A stretch of DNA of 64,000 nucleotides from Paulinella micropora (taxonomy: Eukaryota; Cercozoa; Imbricatea; Euglyphida; Paulinellidae): contig WBZZ01006504.1 of the NCBI GenBank assembly GCA_019918135.1, positions 1 to 64,000 on the forward strand, written 5' to 3'. Shown here piece by piece: positions 1 through 11,883 of the stretch. The notes beneath the pieces are model-generated. The model did no database searches, was not told the DNA's origin, and saw nothing but the letters and a program-made list of their open reading frames with translations. Both the position numbers and the translations under genes were made by a program. Each line of letters starts with the position of its first letter. Positions within the stretch are counted from its first letter, which is position 1.

Positions 1-600
1 TGGCGATGGCTACTCGGCCGGGGTGGGGTGGTCGAGTGCTCGCGTACCTGACGGGCAACCTGAATCACGTAGAGCCAGCAATCCTGCTGCATCTCGATCA
101 CCCTCCCCAACCTCGGAAGAGAAGTCACGTCCGGAAAGGTCTGGTCACGGCGTGTGGCAAGCGGTACCGCCACCGAGGAGGTGGCGGAGGAAGGTACGAA
201 ATGAGCTGGATAAGAGATGTTGCATAGTATGGGGGCTATCGCATGTCTCTCAGACAGTGGTCATGGCGCGAGAGCTCCGAATTCTCGGTCTCGGGGAAGT
301 CGAGGTGGAATTCGCGGGCAGAGGTAGTGGGCGACATTTGCGGATTAAATGTGCGTCTTGTGAGGAGGCGGAGAAGATGGTGCGGCTGCTGCGGGAACGT
401 AAGTTCTTCACGGGAAAGGTTCACGTTGCGACGGGTAGGACTTTCCGGGAAAGAGAGAAGCAGCGGGCTGCACGGGGGGGTGCCCAGTATGTAGAGATGC
501 AGAGGGAGCTTCGCAAGCAGGGATTTGGCTACTGGGTGCTCGACGTGGAAGTCGAGGAGCCCCAGGGCGAAGCCTCAAGCGGTGAATCTCCCTTGGCGGA

Positions 601-1560
601 GTGGGGCGGGATGCGGGAGCTGGAGGAGCTGGGGCGGAGGGTGCAGGATGGGCCGTGGAGGGTGGCGGAGGGCTCCAGGCGGGCTCAACCGAAGCGCAGG
701 CATCGGCATCAGCTTCGTTCTTCCCAATTTGTGAAAGGCTTCCCAGGGTGGCCTCACATAATTGGCAAGGCAAAGTGGGTGCGGATAGCCCAGGCTTTGG
801 GGAATGGCCGGAGCACTACAAGGAGCGAGGCTGGGTGATCGTCGGAGTCCAGGAGCACAACCTATCGTCGCAGAAGGTGGAGAAGCTCCAAGTCGACGGC
901 TTCGCAGTCCTCGGCAAAGCGGCTGCAACTGGTGCGGGCTCGCGTCTCTTGGGGGGAGTCTTGACGTTGGTGGCCAACTATCTGGCACCGTGCGCTACCA
1001 TTGTACAGGCGCCTGTTCCACACCCACAGCAATTGTGGGTGAGGCTGTCGTCTGGGAGCGCGACGGCGTCGGATGTGTTCGTCGGCAACGGCTACTTCCC
1101 CCAAGAAAATCAACGTGAGGAATCTATTGCAGCCTATGAGGCGTGGCAGGCGGCCGTCTCCTACTTCGCCACCAAAGGTCATGTGGTTACGGTTGGTGAT
1201 GCTAATGCTAAGCTGGGGCCCGCCAGAATAGCGCGGGAGGAGGGAGTGGTGGGCCTCTTTGGCGAGATAGATGGGAGGGGTAGAGGGGTTAGGAGTGAGA
1301 ATGGTGAGTTGCTGGCTGCGATGCTTGTTGCCACGGGGTTGCGCAATCTCAGTGGGTTTTCGCAACCACGGGGGGACAAATATTGGTGGTCTAGGCAGGA
1401 AAATGTAGGTGGACGAAGGCATCTACTGGATTACATCTGCGTCTCTTCCGAGCTGGTGGAGGAGGCGAGCTTCGGCGTCGACGAGGTAGACCTTGATACC
1501 GACCACAAAGCTGTGTGGGCGGAACTGGTCTGGGGGGGACAGCCACCCCCCAAAAAGCAG
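601..1560 (+). pseudogene. LINE-B APE-type endonuclease domain
   Basis: The frame carries the hallmarks of an exonuclease-endonuclease-phosphatase fold used by LINEs to nick target DNA: SHNWQGK near the start, VQEHNL, the strand-loop GDANAKLG, and the C-terminal DTDHKAVWAEL that supplies the catalytic Asp and His. Spacing matches residues 311-575 of LINE-A. The frame is open through the domain but it is not attached to a complete reverse transcriptase, so it is a relic. Where the protein starts cannot be decided; the N-terminal part lies in another frame upstream (23-838). Confidence 0.75.
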
Positions 1561-1589
1561 GTAAAGAGCTACAAAGCATTCAAGGCAGG

Positions 1590-2170
1590 CTGCGCCCAGA
1601 GCAGGGTGGGTTCCGGCCAAAACGTAGTACGGGGGACCAGATTTTGGTCCTTAAGGAGCGTCTGCGCCTTAGACAACAAGCTGGCCTCCGTTCTTTCGTT
1701 TTGTTCGTGGATCTGAGAAAGGCATTCCCTACGGTTTGGCGGGCCGGGTTGTTTCAGAGGCTAACCCAGATGGGGGTACAGGGCAAGTTCTATCGCATTC
1801 TGCTGCGATTTTACCGAAGAACGTCATCGCGAGTGCTAGTCGATGGCGAACACTGGTGAAGTGCTGGAAGAGATGGGAGTTCAGCAAGGGTCGCAGTTGT
1901 CACCGTCGCTGTTCAACGTCTTCATGGATGAGATAACGGTCCGAATCGCGAAAGAGTTGGAGATCGAGGACCTCAACCGCATCGAAGACATACGGACCCT
2001 GCTTTACGCCGACGTTGCGGTAATTGCGCATAGTGTCACGGAGCTTCAACAGATTGTAAATGTCGTGGCGACATTCGTGGAGGACTATCGGCTTGAAATC
2101 AACCTGAAACCGGGCAAGAAGGAAGTCATGCCGATATACGGGCACGCTAAGCCGACCAGAACGATGGTTG
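1590..2170 (+). pseudogene. LINE-B reverse transcriptase fragment
   Basis: Shows RT blocks: EQGGFRPKRSTGDQI, FVDLRKAFPTVWR (first catalytic Asp), QQGSQLSPSLFNVFMDE, a YAD-type active-site strand and NLKPGKKEVMPIY. The active-site block reads LLYADVAVIAH where LINE-A has LLYADDVALIAH, so one of the two catalytic Asp codons is missing and the enzyme would be dead. The fragment is split over two frames near 1850 and ends shortly after MPIY, before the thumb and zinc-finger parts. The downstream half of a LINE of this general type is found inverted at 31.0-32.3 kb. Confidence 0.8.
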
Positions 2171-2306
2171 GGGCAATGTCGTAGCAACATCGACGACTTA
2201 CTACAATTATTCAACAGGAGTATATCAAAGAAATCCGCCAAACATAAATACTTGGGGAGGAGTATATTATAAAGGCGAGTAGATTTGGGAGCAATATCTT
2301 GGTATA

Positions 2307-3844
2307 TTGGTACATTCACAGACAACAGCACATACAAATTATGGGATATACAGACAGGGCGAGGCATGGCCTTCACAATCAACAAAAACATATACTCCAA
2401 CATCAGTGTTTGCGAAATATATAATAATGGTTATCAATAGTGTGGGCAGTAGCGGAGCAATAATCAGAAGTCAAGTAAAAGTCGTCAGTCTGTATTTTGA
2501 TTATGAGACATTAAATTATGATATAACATCCATTAGAAATATTACGTGCGACACGATAACAGCCAGCGGAGCATTATCAGTAACGAAATTAACTGCCAGC
2601 GGATTGATAACAGCGAATACGGGATTAAAAGGAACAACATTAACAGCAAGAGTATTGATAACAGCAAATGCGGGAGTTGATATGAAAAGCAAAAAAATAA
2701 CAAACTTATTAACAACTGCATCATCGGTGCCACAAAAGGTTATGTAGACACATTAGACTGGCAGAATCTGAAATTAACAGGAGACCAAACAATAGCAGGG
2801 ACGAAAGAATTTAGCGGAAAATTAGCAACTTCTATTGGTGTCCAGTGTATAATAGGAAGTAATTAAAATAGAACAGGTGTGACGGGTGGCTTAGAGTTAT
2901 ACGGCAATGCGAATAATGCGAATTGCCCGCACATACAAGCAATTGTTCATACATCCGTTTATCACACTTTTCAACTTATCAACATAGCATAGGATGATGT
3001 TGCTTTAAATTTTGATTGTTATTGGAACGGAACAAACACTTTATCTTCATCTACTGGCTCAAATTTTCAAATAAGGAAAAACTCAAATAAACTTGCTTTA
3101 GCTACAAATCAGGAGTAGCACTAGCAGGAACTATAACATTTAATGAGGCGATGAACATAAGCAATGCGTGGGAAATAACCGCAAATGCGGGGATATCTGT
3201 TGTTAATAGTACGGCAGATATAAGAGGAGAAGCAAGAAGCTGGTCTCACGCAACTCCAGTAGGATTGTATGTCACAGACAATCTTGGTCAATCTTCTGGG
3301 GGTGTTGAATTCAGACACAGCAACGGGACACAGGGAGTTGGTTTTGGTTATAATTCAGTATATGCTACGGGAAGCAATACTAACCAAGACTTAAATTTAT
3401 GCTAGTGGAAGTGGAATAATTTATGCTCAGAGTGCTATGACTTGTTCTTCATCACTACAGCAAATGCTGGTATATCAACAACAGATATTAATACATTAGA
3501 ATGTGGTGATTGTTGTGAGAAACTAATGAAATTAAACTGCTGTTCATATTATTGAAAAACAGATGAGAAGAAAGAAAAGAAGAACTGCGGATTCATAGCG
3601 GATGAGGTAAAAAAAGATATTTCCATAATTTGTGGATACAACAGATATGAAAATAGGAGAAGATGAAAACCTTGAAGGAGTATCATATACAAGTTTTATT
3701 CCAATATTAGTCAGTGCTTTTCAACATCTAACGGAAAAGGTAGTTAATTTAGAAAAAGAAAATAAACTTTTACTTAATATATTACAAGACCAAGCAGATC
3801 AATTAGCAGAAATCCGAGCGGAAGTATTTTCAAATGCCCCCTAG
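2307..3844 (+). pseudogene. PLV-A fibre-type protein relic with chaperone-like C-terminus
   Basis: Short repeats of the type TASGLITANTG and ITANAGV, rich in Ala, Thr, Ser and Asn, are typical of trimeric beta-fibre proteins in phages, giant viruses and PLVs. The last part (3632-3844) reads EGVSYTSFIPILVSAFQHL followed by a heptad-like helix ending QLAEIRAEV. This resembles the S74-type intramolecular chaperone that trims itself from fibres. The gene is broken several times. Function is inferred from repeat style only, since sequence conservation in fibres is low. Confidence 0.6.
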
Positions 3845-4169
3845 ATTACACCCACCACCGCCTATTATAGAAATTGATAACGACCTAACACCAGAACTGA
3901 AAAATAGTGTGCTAAATGTTTCGCTAAAAGTGAGGAAAAATTTTTACCACGAATACGATGACAACTGGGACTGCTGTATGACTAAACGAAAAACTGATAG
4001 TAGATTAATTAAATACTTATTTCAAATGGGTATCATTGCCATTATAACCCTTTGTATCGTAAGGCTATCTGAAAAGAACTTGCAGTGCGAGGTAGCCAAC
4101 ACTTATGTCGGAATTTTGACCTTACTCATCTGCATTTGCCTTCCATCGCCTTCTAGTTCAAATAAGTGA
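3834..4169 (+). pseudogene. PLV-A unknown small membrane protein
   Basis: An open frame of about 111 codons with a Pro-rich start, a polar middle and one clear hydrophobic helix (MGIIAIITLCIVRL), then a second hydrophobic stretch near the C-terminus. It overlaps the end of the fibre relic by a few bases, as packed virus genes often do. I do not recognise the family. It could be a virion membrane-associated or host-lysis protein; this is a guess from hydrophobicity and position. Confidence 0.4.
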
Positions 4170-4200
4170 AACCTGTTTTTGTGTCCTTTTTTCAAAAAGA

Positions 4201-4440
4201 CTAGCATTCATATACTTGAGTTTTATACCACGAAACATCATTTGAACATATTAAAGGAATAGCTTCATCAAAACTAACACACCAATCGCTCATAGGCTTA
4301 TACACACATTTAAATTTAGTTTCTATTCCTTGCTTCATACAATAAACACAAATCTCATTCTTTTTTTCTGAGTATCGCGAGTAAAAGTCGCAGGCAGTCC
4401 GACCTAACACAGACCACATAAATAATAATATTAATAACAT
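4201..4440 (-). pseudogene. PLV-A small secreted-type Cys-rich protein
   Basis: About 79 codons on the minus strand, beginning with a hydrophobic leader (MLLILLFMWSVLG) followed by a region with eight Cys, including CVYC. It looks like a signal peptide plus disulphide-bonded mini-domain. It is convergent with the membrane-type frame at 3834-4169. No family recognised; it could be a viral cargo gene or chance. Confidence 0.35.
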
Positions 4441-4462
4441 AATATATTATACAAAATATAGT

Positions 4463-4822
4463 ATGACGGATTTCAAATATCAACGGATTATTTTTCTGAG
4501 TAATGATTTTGTGGGAAGCAAAACATTTAATAAAAATATTCAGATGTCATTTACACCAACCAGAATGAATGTAAAATTTATCCACTATATGAACGACCAA
4601 ACAGGGACAAAAACTAGAATTCTTTATATGGACAGCATTGGAATTATCGGCACATTCTCCAACAGCAACACAGCAAATATTTCAAACCTCAGTTATAATT
4701 TGGGTGTCGTTGGTTGGTCAGACGGACAATATACATTTAAAGTCCTTGAAACTGATAGCGGAAATATTGATACAGGAAATTTAGCGGGAAGAATTGTTGC
4801 GTGTTTGGAATTTCTCGCTTAG
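4463..4822 (+). pseudogene. PLV-A beta-rich unknown protein
   Basis: A 119-codon frame with alternating hydrophobic and polar strands, no Cys and no membrane helix, ending GRIVACLEFLA. The composition suits a small beta-sandwich such as a virion decoration or spike-base protein. I recognise no family. It starts just after the divergent Cys-rich frame and ends at the region that encodes the packaging ATPase fragment. Confidence 0.4.
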
Positions 4823-4829
4823 AATATAG

Positions 4830-5180
4830 GATGGAGAAGTTGAATAATGTGAAGGTGAAGCCAGTAAACAAGAAGGTGATGGAAACAAAAAAGCCAAGGG
4901 TTATAAATTATTCAATGAGCCGTATGCCAATATATTTCTACTTGCCAGAAGAAAGAGCGGGAAAACGACAGCACTCTTTGAAATACTGAAACGGACAACA
5001 GTCAGAAAAACCCGTATTGTCATTATCGATTCAACAATACACAAGGACTACATTTATAAAGCAATGATAAAGCACTTTAAGAACAGGGGAAACCCGATTG
5101 CAATACATACCTTTCTTAAATCAGATAGTGTTAATGTGATACACTATGAGTTAGATAAATTAAACAGACAGGACTAGCAA
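4830..5180 (+). pseudogene. PLV-A packaging ATPase (A32/FtsK-HerA type) fragment
   Basis: This stretch encodes a Walker A P-loop, ARRKSGKTT, followed by a strand-Asp motif (IVIIDSTIHKD) of the kind found early in the A32-like genome-packaging ATPases of PLVs, virophages and large DNA viruses. Only the N-terminal third is visible before the copia insertion at 5246, and the relic is broken. In the living family this enzyme pumps DNA into the capsid. Confidence 0.6.
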
Positions 5181-5245
5181 CACGAAGGTGAAATTAAACA
5201 GAACAAAAAAGAAACGATGGAGAAGCCACAATTTCTTTATTTCGG

Positions 5246-5785
5246 CGAAAGAGTAGCAGTTCTTCCGAGCCGCAAGACTTACTAGAGTACGGGCAATGAT
5301 ACTCGCCGGATTAAAAGGCATTTTGCGCAGAGGGTGGACAATGTCGTGAAGCAATTGACCACACTCTATAAGCAATAACTAATCAATACAGGCGTCCCAG
5401 TATTTACTATTCCGTTATTATACTCCAAGTGTTCTCATTTCACTTTTGCAGTTTGGTTACCTTTTAATACTGAATACAAACAATGCTGCTTGAGCACAAG
5501 AACTACAATCCCTATCCGTTCCATCTATTGCTATCCGTTCTATAATTGGTTGGTCTACATAGGTCCCGACGGATACCAACTCTATTCTAGATAAATCAAG
5601 AAGGTCTAGAAAGGATGAATTGTTGATTGTGCAACTGTAAGTTGCACATTCTTCCTGTACTCGTAAAGAAATATAGTAATATTTTGGCAATGGCAAGGAG
5701 GGCCGGCAGAGAATAGGTTTACGTGAATTTGCCACAAAGGAGAAATTCAGTAACGGAAATTCTCTGTTACGGTATATCTCCGACG
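5246..5785 (-). repeat. Copia 3' LTR (element reads on minus strand)
   Basis: 540-bp direct repeat matching 13671-14210 end to end. The outer edge is flanked by the target duplication ttcgg (5241-5245); the inner edge is next to the polypurine tract. The LTR ends are not the usual TG...CA: on the element strand it starts CGTCGG and ends in TCG. Confidence 0.9.
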
Positions 5786-5794
5786 CTCCCCCTC
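5786..5794 (-). promoter_or_regulatory. Polypurine tract of the copia element
   Basis: On the minus strand this reads gagggggag and directly precedes the 3' LTR, which is where plus-strand DNA synthesis is primed in LTR retrotransposons. Confidence 0.7.
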
Positions 5795-7099
5795 AAAGAA
5801 CGTAAACGTATCTGCCTTGACTGCTTAGTAACAAAATAATTTATTATTATGTCCGCACCAAGGACCTTATGATCATAAATGAATTAACATGTCTATGCCC
5901 TATCACTCACGTTGGCGGTGAAAAGCCAGACCCAAAGAAGGTCATTTGCTTACCCTCACTCTCTCTGAGATGTAGAGTCAGAAGTGGCTACCCCACTTAC
6001 CGCGGCATGCATATATCAGTAAGATTCGATATTATATGCAAGGCTGGCGTCCCACGGTAAAGTAAGGCCTCTCTGACGAGAAGACGATTATCAACTACGC
6101 TCTCCTAACCTCTCAAAATGACAAAGGTAAGTTGCGCCCATCCAGGCTGAAACTTGAAGTATGATCATGCATCGGAAAAATTACATAACATATAATCAAA
6201 ATATAATAAGTCAGTAAGTCGACTTAGTAGATATTGATCCGTAATACAATTTCCGGTGAAATTTAATGATTTAGCTATCCCTCATGCTTATATGATAAAC
6301 AGACTGTCCATATATATGAAGTATAGACATGGACATCATATCGTAACATATAAAATGTGGCATTAAATATTATAATAAAAATTATGAAGGCAAATGTATA
6401 GAAAACATGCAATATGAAATATGGGCATGCCAAATCAACGCATTAGTCATAGAAAAATGAGTGCTGAAGAAAATGCAGTTTATTTAGTATGTTCCATAAA
6501 TCTGACTTAGTGAAAATAAAAATGGCAGCATTTACCCTGCAAGGGGTACCTTTCGGAAAACTAAAGTAACAAAATCAGTTTTCAGGATCCCTTTGCCCGT
6601 TCCATGCAGGGTTTTCTTTTCGCTAAGCTTCTGGAACGTGGTGGCTACGAATCTACACTGATCACGGGCCTCTAGGGCCGCAACTCTGGGACTCCGCCTG
6701 GCACTCTGGGCCTGTCCCATGCTCTACTACCTAAAATGCCTATCAACTGAAAAAAGGGGTAGCGCACAGCAAAAACACGCCAAAATCACAAATACTCATA
6801 GTGGCAAGTTCTATCACGCTACAAGAGTGCTTTTGGATGCAAAATCTCTAAGAGCCTGATGCTACTTAGCGACTTTGAGTCCAGAAGCACTAAGTCGGTC
6901 GATGACGCAGCCCACTTCCGAGTCGGCTGATCCAAGTGCTAAACACAACCTACAAAGCTGGGGTATGTAACAAATAGCGAGGTTGACCCTCCTAGTATGT
7001 AAAACACATCCGACATTGAGCGTTGGGACTCATTTCCGGCCCCCGGTCCAGTGACTTTGCCATTTCTGGCTCGTACCCCCTACTAAGGCTATGTCTATC
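5795..7099 (-). other. Copia 3' untranslated region
   Basis: About 1.3 kb between the end of the RNase H frame and the polypurine tract. Only short frames without recognisable domains (for example one of about 60 codons at 6532-6720). I see no repeat or gene here. Confidence 0.5.
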
Positions 7100-8961
7100 C
7101 TATTCGTCCGTGAGCGCTATCTTTCTAAGCGCTTCCAAATCCAATCTAGGGCAGAATACGTCCAACAACGTGTCTGCTTGATCCTTGGGCAAATACTTAG
7201 TCAAAACATCCCCTAACTGTCCTTTAGTACCAACCTTCCTAAATTTAGCTATGCTTTCCTGTTCTAGCTCGTGTAGGTAGTGTTCTTCAAAATGCAAGTG
7301 TTTCGTGCGTGGTCCGGCTAACCCGCGTTGCGCGGCTAGTATGGTCTGGGCGTTATCCTCATGAACATCAAATAGTTTGGGCTCCGGGATGCCTAATTCA
7401 CTTCGCATGTTGCGAATGGCCATTGCTTCCCTTAGTGCCTCATTGGCTGCGAAAATTTCCGCGTCGTTCGACGAAAGTGCAACTTTCGATTGCCGTTTGG
7501 ACAGCCAACCCACGGGGTCTCCTACTACTAAGACTACGTACCCAGTACGAGATTTACCCGTCTTTAAACAAACCCTGTGAGCCGCATCGGGCCACACTGT
7601 CATTGGTCCTATCTGTCCTGCCTTCCCTACCGCACTACGATCCTTCTTGCTGAACCTAAGTACTCTATCGTTCTTCAGATATCGGATTATCTTCCCTAGC
7701 TTGGAATAATTCTTCCCCACATCTACTGTCTGCATTACGATTGCAGAATTGAGCGCTTCCTCTATATCCGGCCTAGTCATCTTGGCCAAAAAGAGTAAAC
7801 TCCCGACTATCTGTGGAATTGAAAACTGTCTAAGTCTAGCTTGCTCGTCCATGGGCATTGGGTCAGTTTTTGATCCGGGTGTTGTGCTGGGCTTGCAGTG
7901 TTTATACCCGTAAAATTTTACAACTTTCCGAGCGTAACTTTGCTGATTTAGGATAATTTCCGACTTTGTCTGAATAATTTCTATTCGCTTGAATTCTTTT
8001 GCTAAACCTAGTCTTTTAATGGGGAAATGCATTTCAAGTCTCTCGCAAAATCTATCATAGGCCTGTCTGCTGGGTGCCATGAAAATGAGATCGTCAACAT
8101 GGAAGACGCCTACTATTCCCTCACCTAAGCTCACTCCTTTCTCCATAAACATGCATGGGTCTGATTGAAGTGTTATGAAGCCTAACTGTTTGAGAAGCCC
8201 GGAAAATATATCATACCAACGCTTTCCTGCCTGTGGCGCTCCGTATAATGCTTTGACGACCTTCCATATCTTTCCTACTCTCCCTATCACTGACGCACCT
8301 TGTAGTGGGCGAGCATATGTGGCGTCTATCATGTCGGCATTTAAGATAGGTGTTTTTAAAGTTAACTCCGTACAGTCTCCTACCATAACTGACTGCCAAC
8401 TTGCACAACATCAAAACTGATCTGTGGTTAGCGCATGGTACATAAAGCTGTTCAGGATTATAACTTATACCAGGTTGCAATTGGTCACCCCTTAAGGACA
8501 AACGTGACTTGACGAACCGTAGTCCATCTTGGTCCGTTTTGACCTTATGCACCCAATTTAACCCAACTATCTTAACTCCGGCTTTCCTAGCCCTCACTTT
8601 CGTCTACCCATTGGTAGGTCTTGAACTCAGCTATAGAACGTAACTCTTTATCTATCCCTGCCTGTAGATCTTTGAGTGTCATACCCTCTATTGCTAAGTC
8701 TGGCGGTAAAATGTATGTAACACATCCACTCACTCGCTTCGTCATGTGAAATGCAATCATCCATGTCATACATAGTAGTAACATGATGGGTAGATGTGCG
8801 GATGGATCTACTTGCTTTCTCACTCTTTTTCCGCTGACTATGTTCGCTGCTGATATCTTGTCACTCTGTTCCCAAGTAACTCCCTTGGTTGGGGCCTTAC
8901 CCTCTATGTACTGTGGTGTGGAGTCATGTTGCGCGCTTGGACTGTTCATATCTACAGGCAA
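7100..8961 (-). pseudogene. Copia reverse transcriptase and RNase H region
   Basis: The downstream part (7100-8386) is a long frame with the copia RT signature KALYGAPQAGKRWYD, the catalytic FHVDDLIF, and then the RNase H region with GWLSKRQSKVALSSNDAE, HEDNAQTI and GPRTKHLHFEEHYL. The upstream part (to 8961) has IDKELRSIAEFKTYQWVDE, the usual start of the copia RT domain. In the living family this polyprotein copies the RNA into DNA in the virus-like particle. The region is broken. Confidence 0.9.
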
Positions 8962-8984
8962 GGGTCCTATACTAATGCGCTCAT

Positions 8985-10243
8985 CTATTTGCTCCCCTGG
9001 ACTGCATCAACCTCATGAGGTTCATGTTCAGTCTCTAGCTTAGCCTCTACCTTATCCTCTACCTCACTGTCTGCGTGCGGTGTAGTGGTGGGACTGTGTG
9101 GGAATGGTGCAACTGGACTATCAGTGGAACTGGGCTCGAAATCAGCTACCTGGCTAGTTCCTATGGCTATCCCTGTATCTGAGAACCCCTGTGTGTTGCT
9201 GTGGTCTTGTTCATCGTCAAATTCTGGCTGTGTGTCTATCTCCCCCTCAGTTGCATCTTCCCATACTACCTGAGGCTCAATCGACTCACCTACCCTACTG
9301 AGATCGAAACGAACATTTCTAACTCCGGATAATACCTTCTGTCCGTCCCAAACTCTGTATAAATTGCGATGCATATCGTATCCTACTAACTTTACTAGCT
9401 TACCGGGCATCGATCCTTTACCATTTACCTTTCCTACGTGCATCACTCCCATACACCCAATTGGACGTAATTGGTGCAATGGTGGTGCTCGTTTAAATAG
9501 TAATTGGTAAGGCGACGTGCCCTTATGCTGTCCTTTAGTTATAGGTAAAATATTATATAGCACAGTGGCTGTATGCTCCATTTCTGCCCAAAAGTTGGGC
9601 GGAAATCGAGCATGCTGCCTAAGTGCGCGAGCAGGCCCCCGTCACCCCGTTTATTCTTTCAGCTCTTGCATTGCCATCTTTATCTGCAGTGGCAGCATCT
9701 TTCCATATAATATCACTATACTTCTCACTTATCTCTTTTGGGGCCGTGAATTCCTGATCGCAAACTACAACTTTATTTTCTGTCTGTCTCTCCATGAACG
9801 CTATTGCTTTATGTATGCAAGATATAAATTCCTTTTTATGTCTTAAATAGAAATCAAGAGCATAATCCGAGAATGAATTTATATCTTCTCCCTTCCAGTG
9901 ACATGACTCTCCATGGGCCTTGTATATCGCAATGTAACATCTCTCCCACTCTCCCTGCTCTAGGCAAATGATTGGAAACAAAACGAGGCAACACGCTAGC
10001 TTTGGCAATCATGCATGGCTCACACATTCTACACTCTTCTCTTGCACTCTCTACACTACCATCTCTACCTATTAGCTTTATGCCTACGGCGTCTGCAAAT
10101 GCTTTAGTTCTCTCCCAGCTCACATGACCCGCCATAGCATGCACTATACTAACAGGCAGCACTCTCACTCTCTTGACAGTAGAAGGGCACTTGACAAACA
10201 AAACAACATTCTTTATTATCAGTTTAGATGATTTAATACTCAC
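8985..10243 (-). pseudogene. Copia integrase region
   Basis: The part nearest 10243 has the GAG-pre-integrase zinc-binding segment (HAMAGHVSWERTKAF, then CRMCEPCMIAKA). The middle has the integrase core ending NARAERINGV, the equivalent of the conserved catalytic Glu block. The part down to 8985 has the copia C-terminal region (TSPYQLLFKRAPPLHQLRP, then KLVGYDMHRNLYRVWDGQK) and an acidic tail. The integrase joins the cDNA ends to the host chromosome and makes the 5-bp duplication. Broken. Confidence 0.85.
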
Positions 10244-10296
10244 TTTACTCTCTCTTGCTGTTGCTATTGTCCTTTTATTGTCTGAGGGTGTGGGTT

Positions 10297-10938
10297 TTAT
10301 ACTTGGGTTCTCCCACCCTGCTGCCCCGCCTCCCTCTCTCTCTCAGGCGCGCCCTTAGGTGTGAAACGACAGTTAGGATCTAGCGTATTGTCCTTATGGC
10401 TGTCCCATCGGTACAGCAAGGCTTTAGTTAGCCTTCCCCTGACTAGAATGTTCTTTTCCTTCACCGGCAGTGCTCCCTTCAAGATGAACATTTGTCCATT
10501 GTGATGGAGTACTGCTCTGTGATTGAAATGATCCATCGGGCCAGTGGGGGCCACGTTGATTGGCAAGAGTGGATCGTAAAAGGCACTCTTGCAAATCTTA
10601 TGCATTCGCCCCTCTCCATCTACTCTATCTACACACATCAACCCTGCCTCACCTATGACTTTCGTTCCATTCCCTGTACTGAATGTTACCTTACCTATCT
10701 TCTTCAGCTCTTTCATCATCGTCTCATCGTGACAGACAAATTGAGTCGCACCACTATCCTGGTACACATGTTTGCTCTTAGCTATCCTACTGTGTGCCAT
10801 GACTGTAGTGGAGTCTTGTTTCTTTTTCGATTTGTTTTTCTTGTCTTTCTTTTTCTTCTTCAACTTCTTCTTCTTTCTTTTCTTCTTCGTCTGTTCTTCT
10901 TCCTCAGACTCAGAGGACTCAGAGGTCTCTGATGACAT
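10297..10938 (-). pseudogene. Copia aspartic protease region
   Basis: Begins with an acidic, Ser/Glu-rich stretch and a long Lys-rich tract, followed by the retropepsin-type active-site motif DSGATQFVCHDE. This is the usual copia protease between gag and integrase. The Lys-rich tract is unusual and may be a nucleic-acid binding or nuclear-targeting segment. Confidence 0.8.
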
Positions 10939-11883
10939 AACTTCAGGGACGTCATCAGAGTCATCTGGGTCATAATCTGTCCTTTCAGCTCTTCCTGCAA
11001 GTTAGTTATAACTGCTCTCACCTGGCTTTCTAACAGATTAATCCTCTCCCTAGACGCACCTGGGATTAGTTCCTGAGGAACTGTCACCTCAACAAACTTA
11101 CCTGTAGGGTCTAGTCTAACCTCTATCCCTTCTTCAGTCGGTGTGTTGGGTATGTTGAGTGTGTTTGGAGTGGAGTGTTTGTTATCATGTACGGTTGAGT
11201 ATGGACTGCTAGGACTATTTCTTGTGTTGTGAGTCACAGTGACTAGCTCTATAGCTCTCATCACATCAGTCAGATATTCGTCTATCTTTCCTCCTACCTC
11301 AATCACTCTCCTCTCATCCCATACTCACCCTAATCTTTTCAGCTCTCTGGCTATCTCACCTACTGTCTGCAAGTCGATGCTGGAAACAAGTCTGTAAGGT
11401 GAAATGACTGATGGGGGAATGATGGTGGAAGTGGAGGATGGGGTACTGACCTGTTCCTCTTCCTCAGGGACGCTGAGGGCAGACCTGTTGCGCGGAGACG
11501 CAGCATCGAATCCCTCAGCAAGGTCAGTTTGGGAAGTTCCCGGGACGCCGCGACCGGTCTGTTGGTCGTCACCTGCAAATCTCCATGTCAGTGTGTTAAG
11601 TGTAGCTGAGGGGTAGGATTAGCAACCCAAGGTGGGGGTTGATAATTCCAGTTCTCTCCCTCAGCTATACAGCGTAAATTACCGAACATATCGAGAAATT
11701 CTTTCGCAATTTCCCGTAACTTTTTTTCGTTTGGGTAATTCACTACTGCTGGTGGATTGTCTGTCGCTGGCTGTTCTAAGTCAATGAACGGAAAATAGGC
11801 ACTCTGTTTTGCGTGATATCCGCAGAAGTCATCGTAGTGCAGCCTATCTGCCATTCTTTGAGGCGACCCGAAAAGATGTGCCT

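Larger units (their letters stand above)
1..2184 (+). mobile_element. LINE-B, worn non-LTR retrotransposon fragment (5' and middle part)
   Basis: The reading frames match, in the same order, the intact LINE at 54.7-60.8 kb: an N-terminal RNA-binding-type segment (IVWGLSH, about 230-490), an APE-type endonuclease (about 740-1530) and part of a reverse transcriptase (about 1590-2150). Similarity is clear but far from identity, so this is a separate, older family. Relative to LINE-A about 370 codons are missing between endonuclease and reverse transcriptase: the text runs from the end of the endonuclease directly into the segment matching LRPEQGGF. Everything downstream of the MPIY motif is absent, and AT-rich viral-type DNA starts there. 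The 5' end may lie outside the window. Confidence 0.85.
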
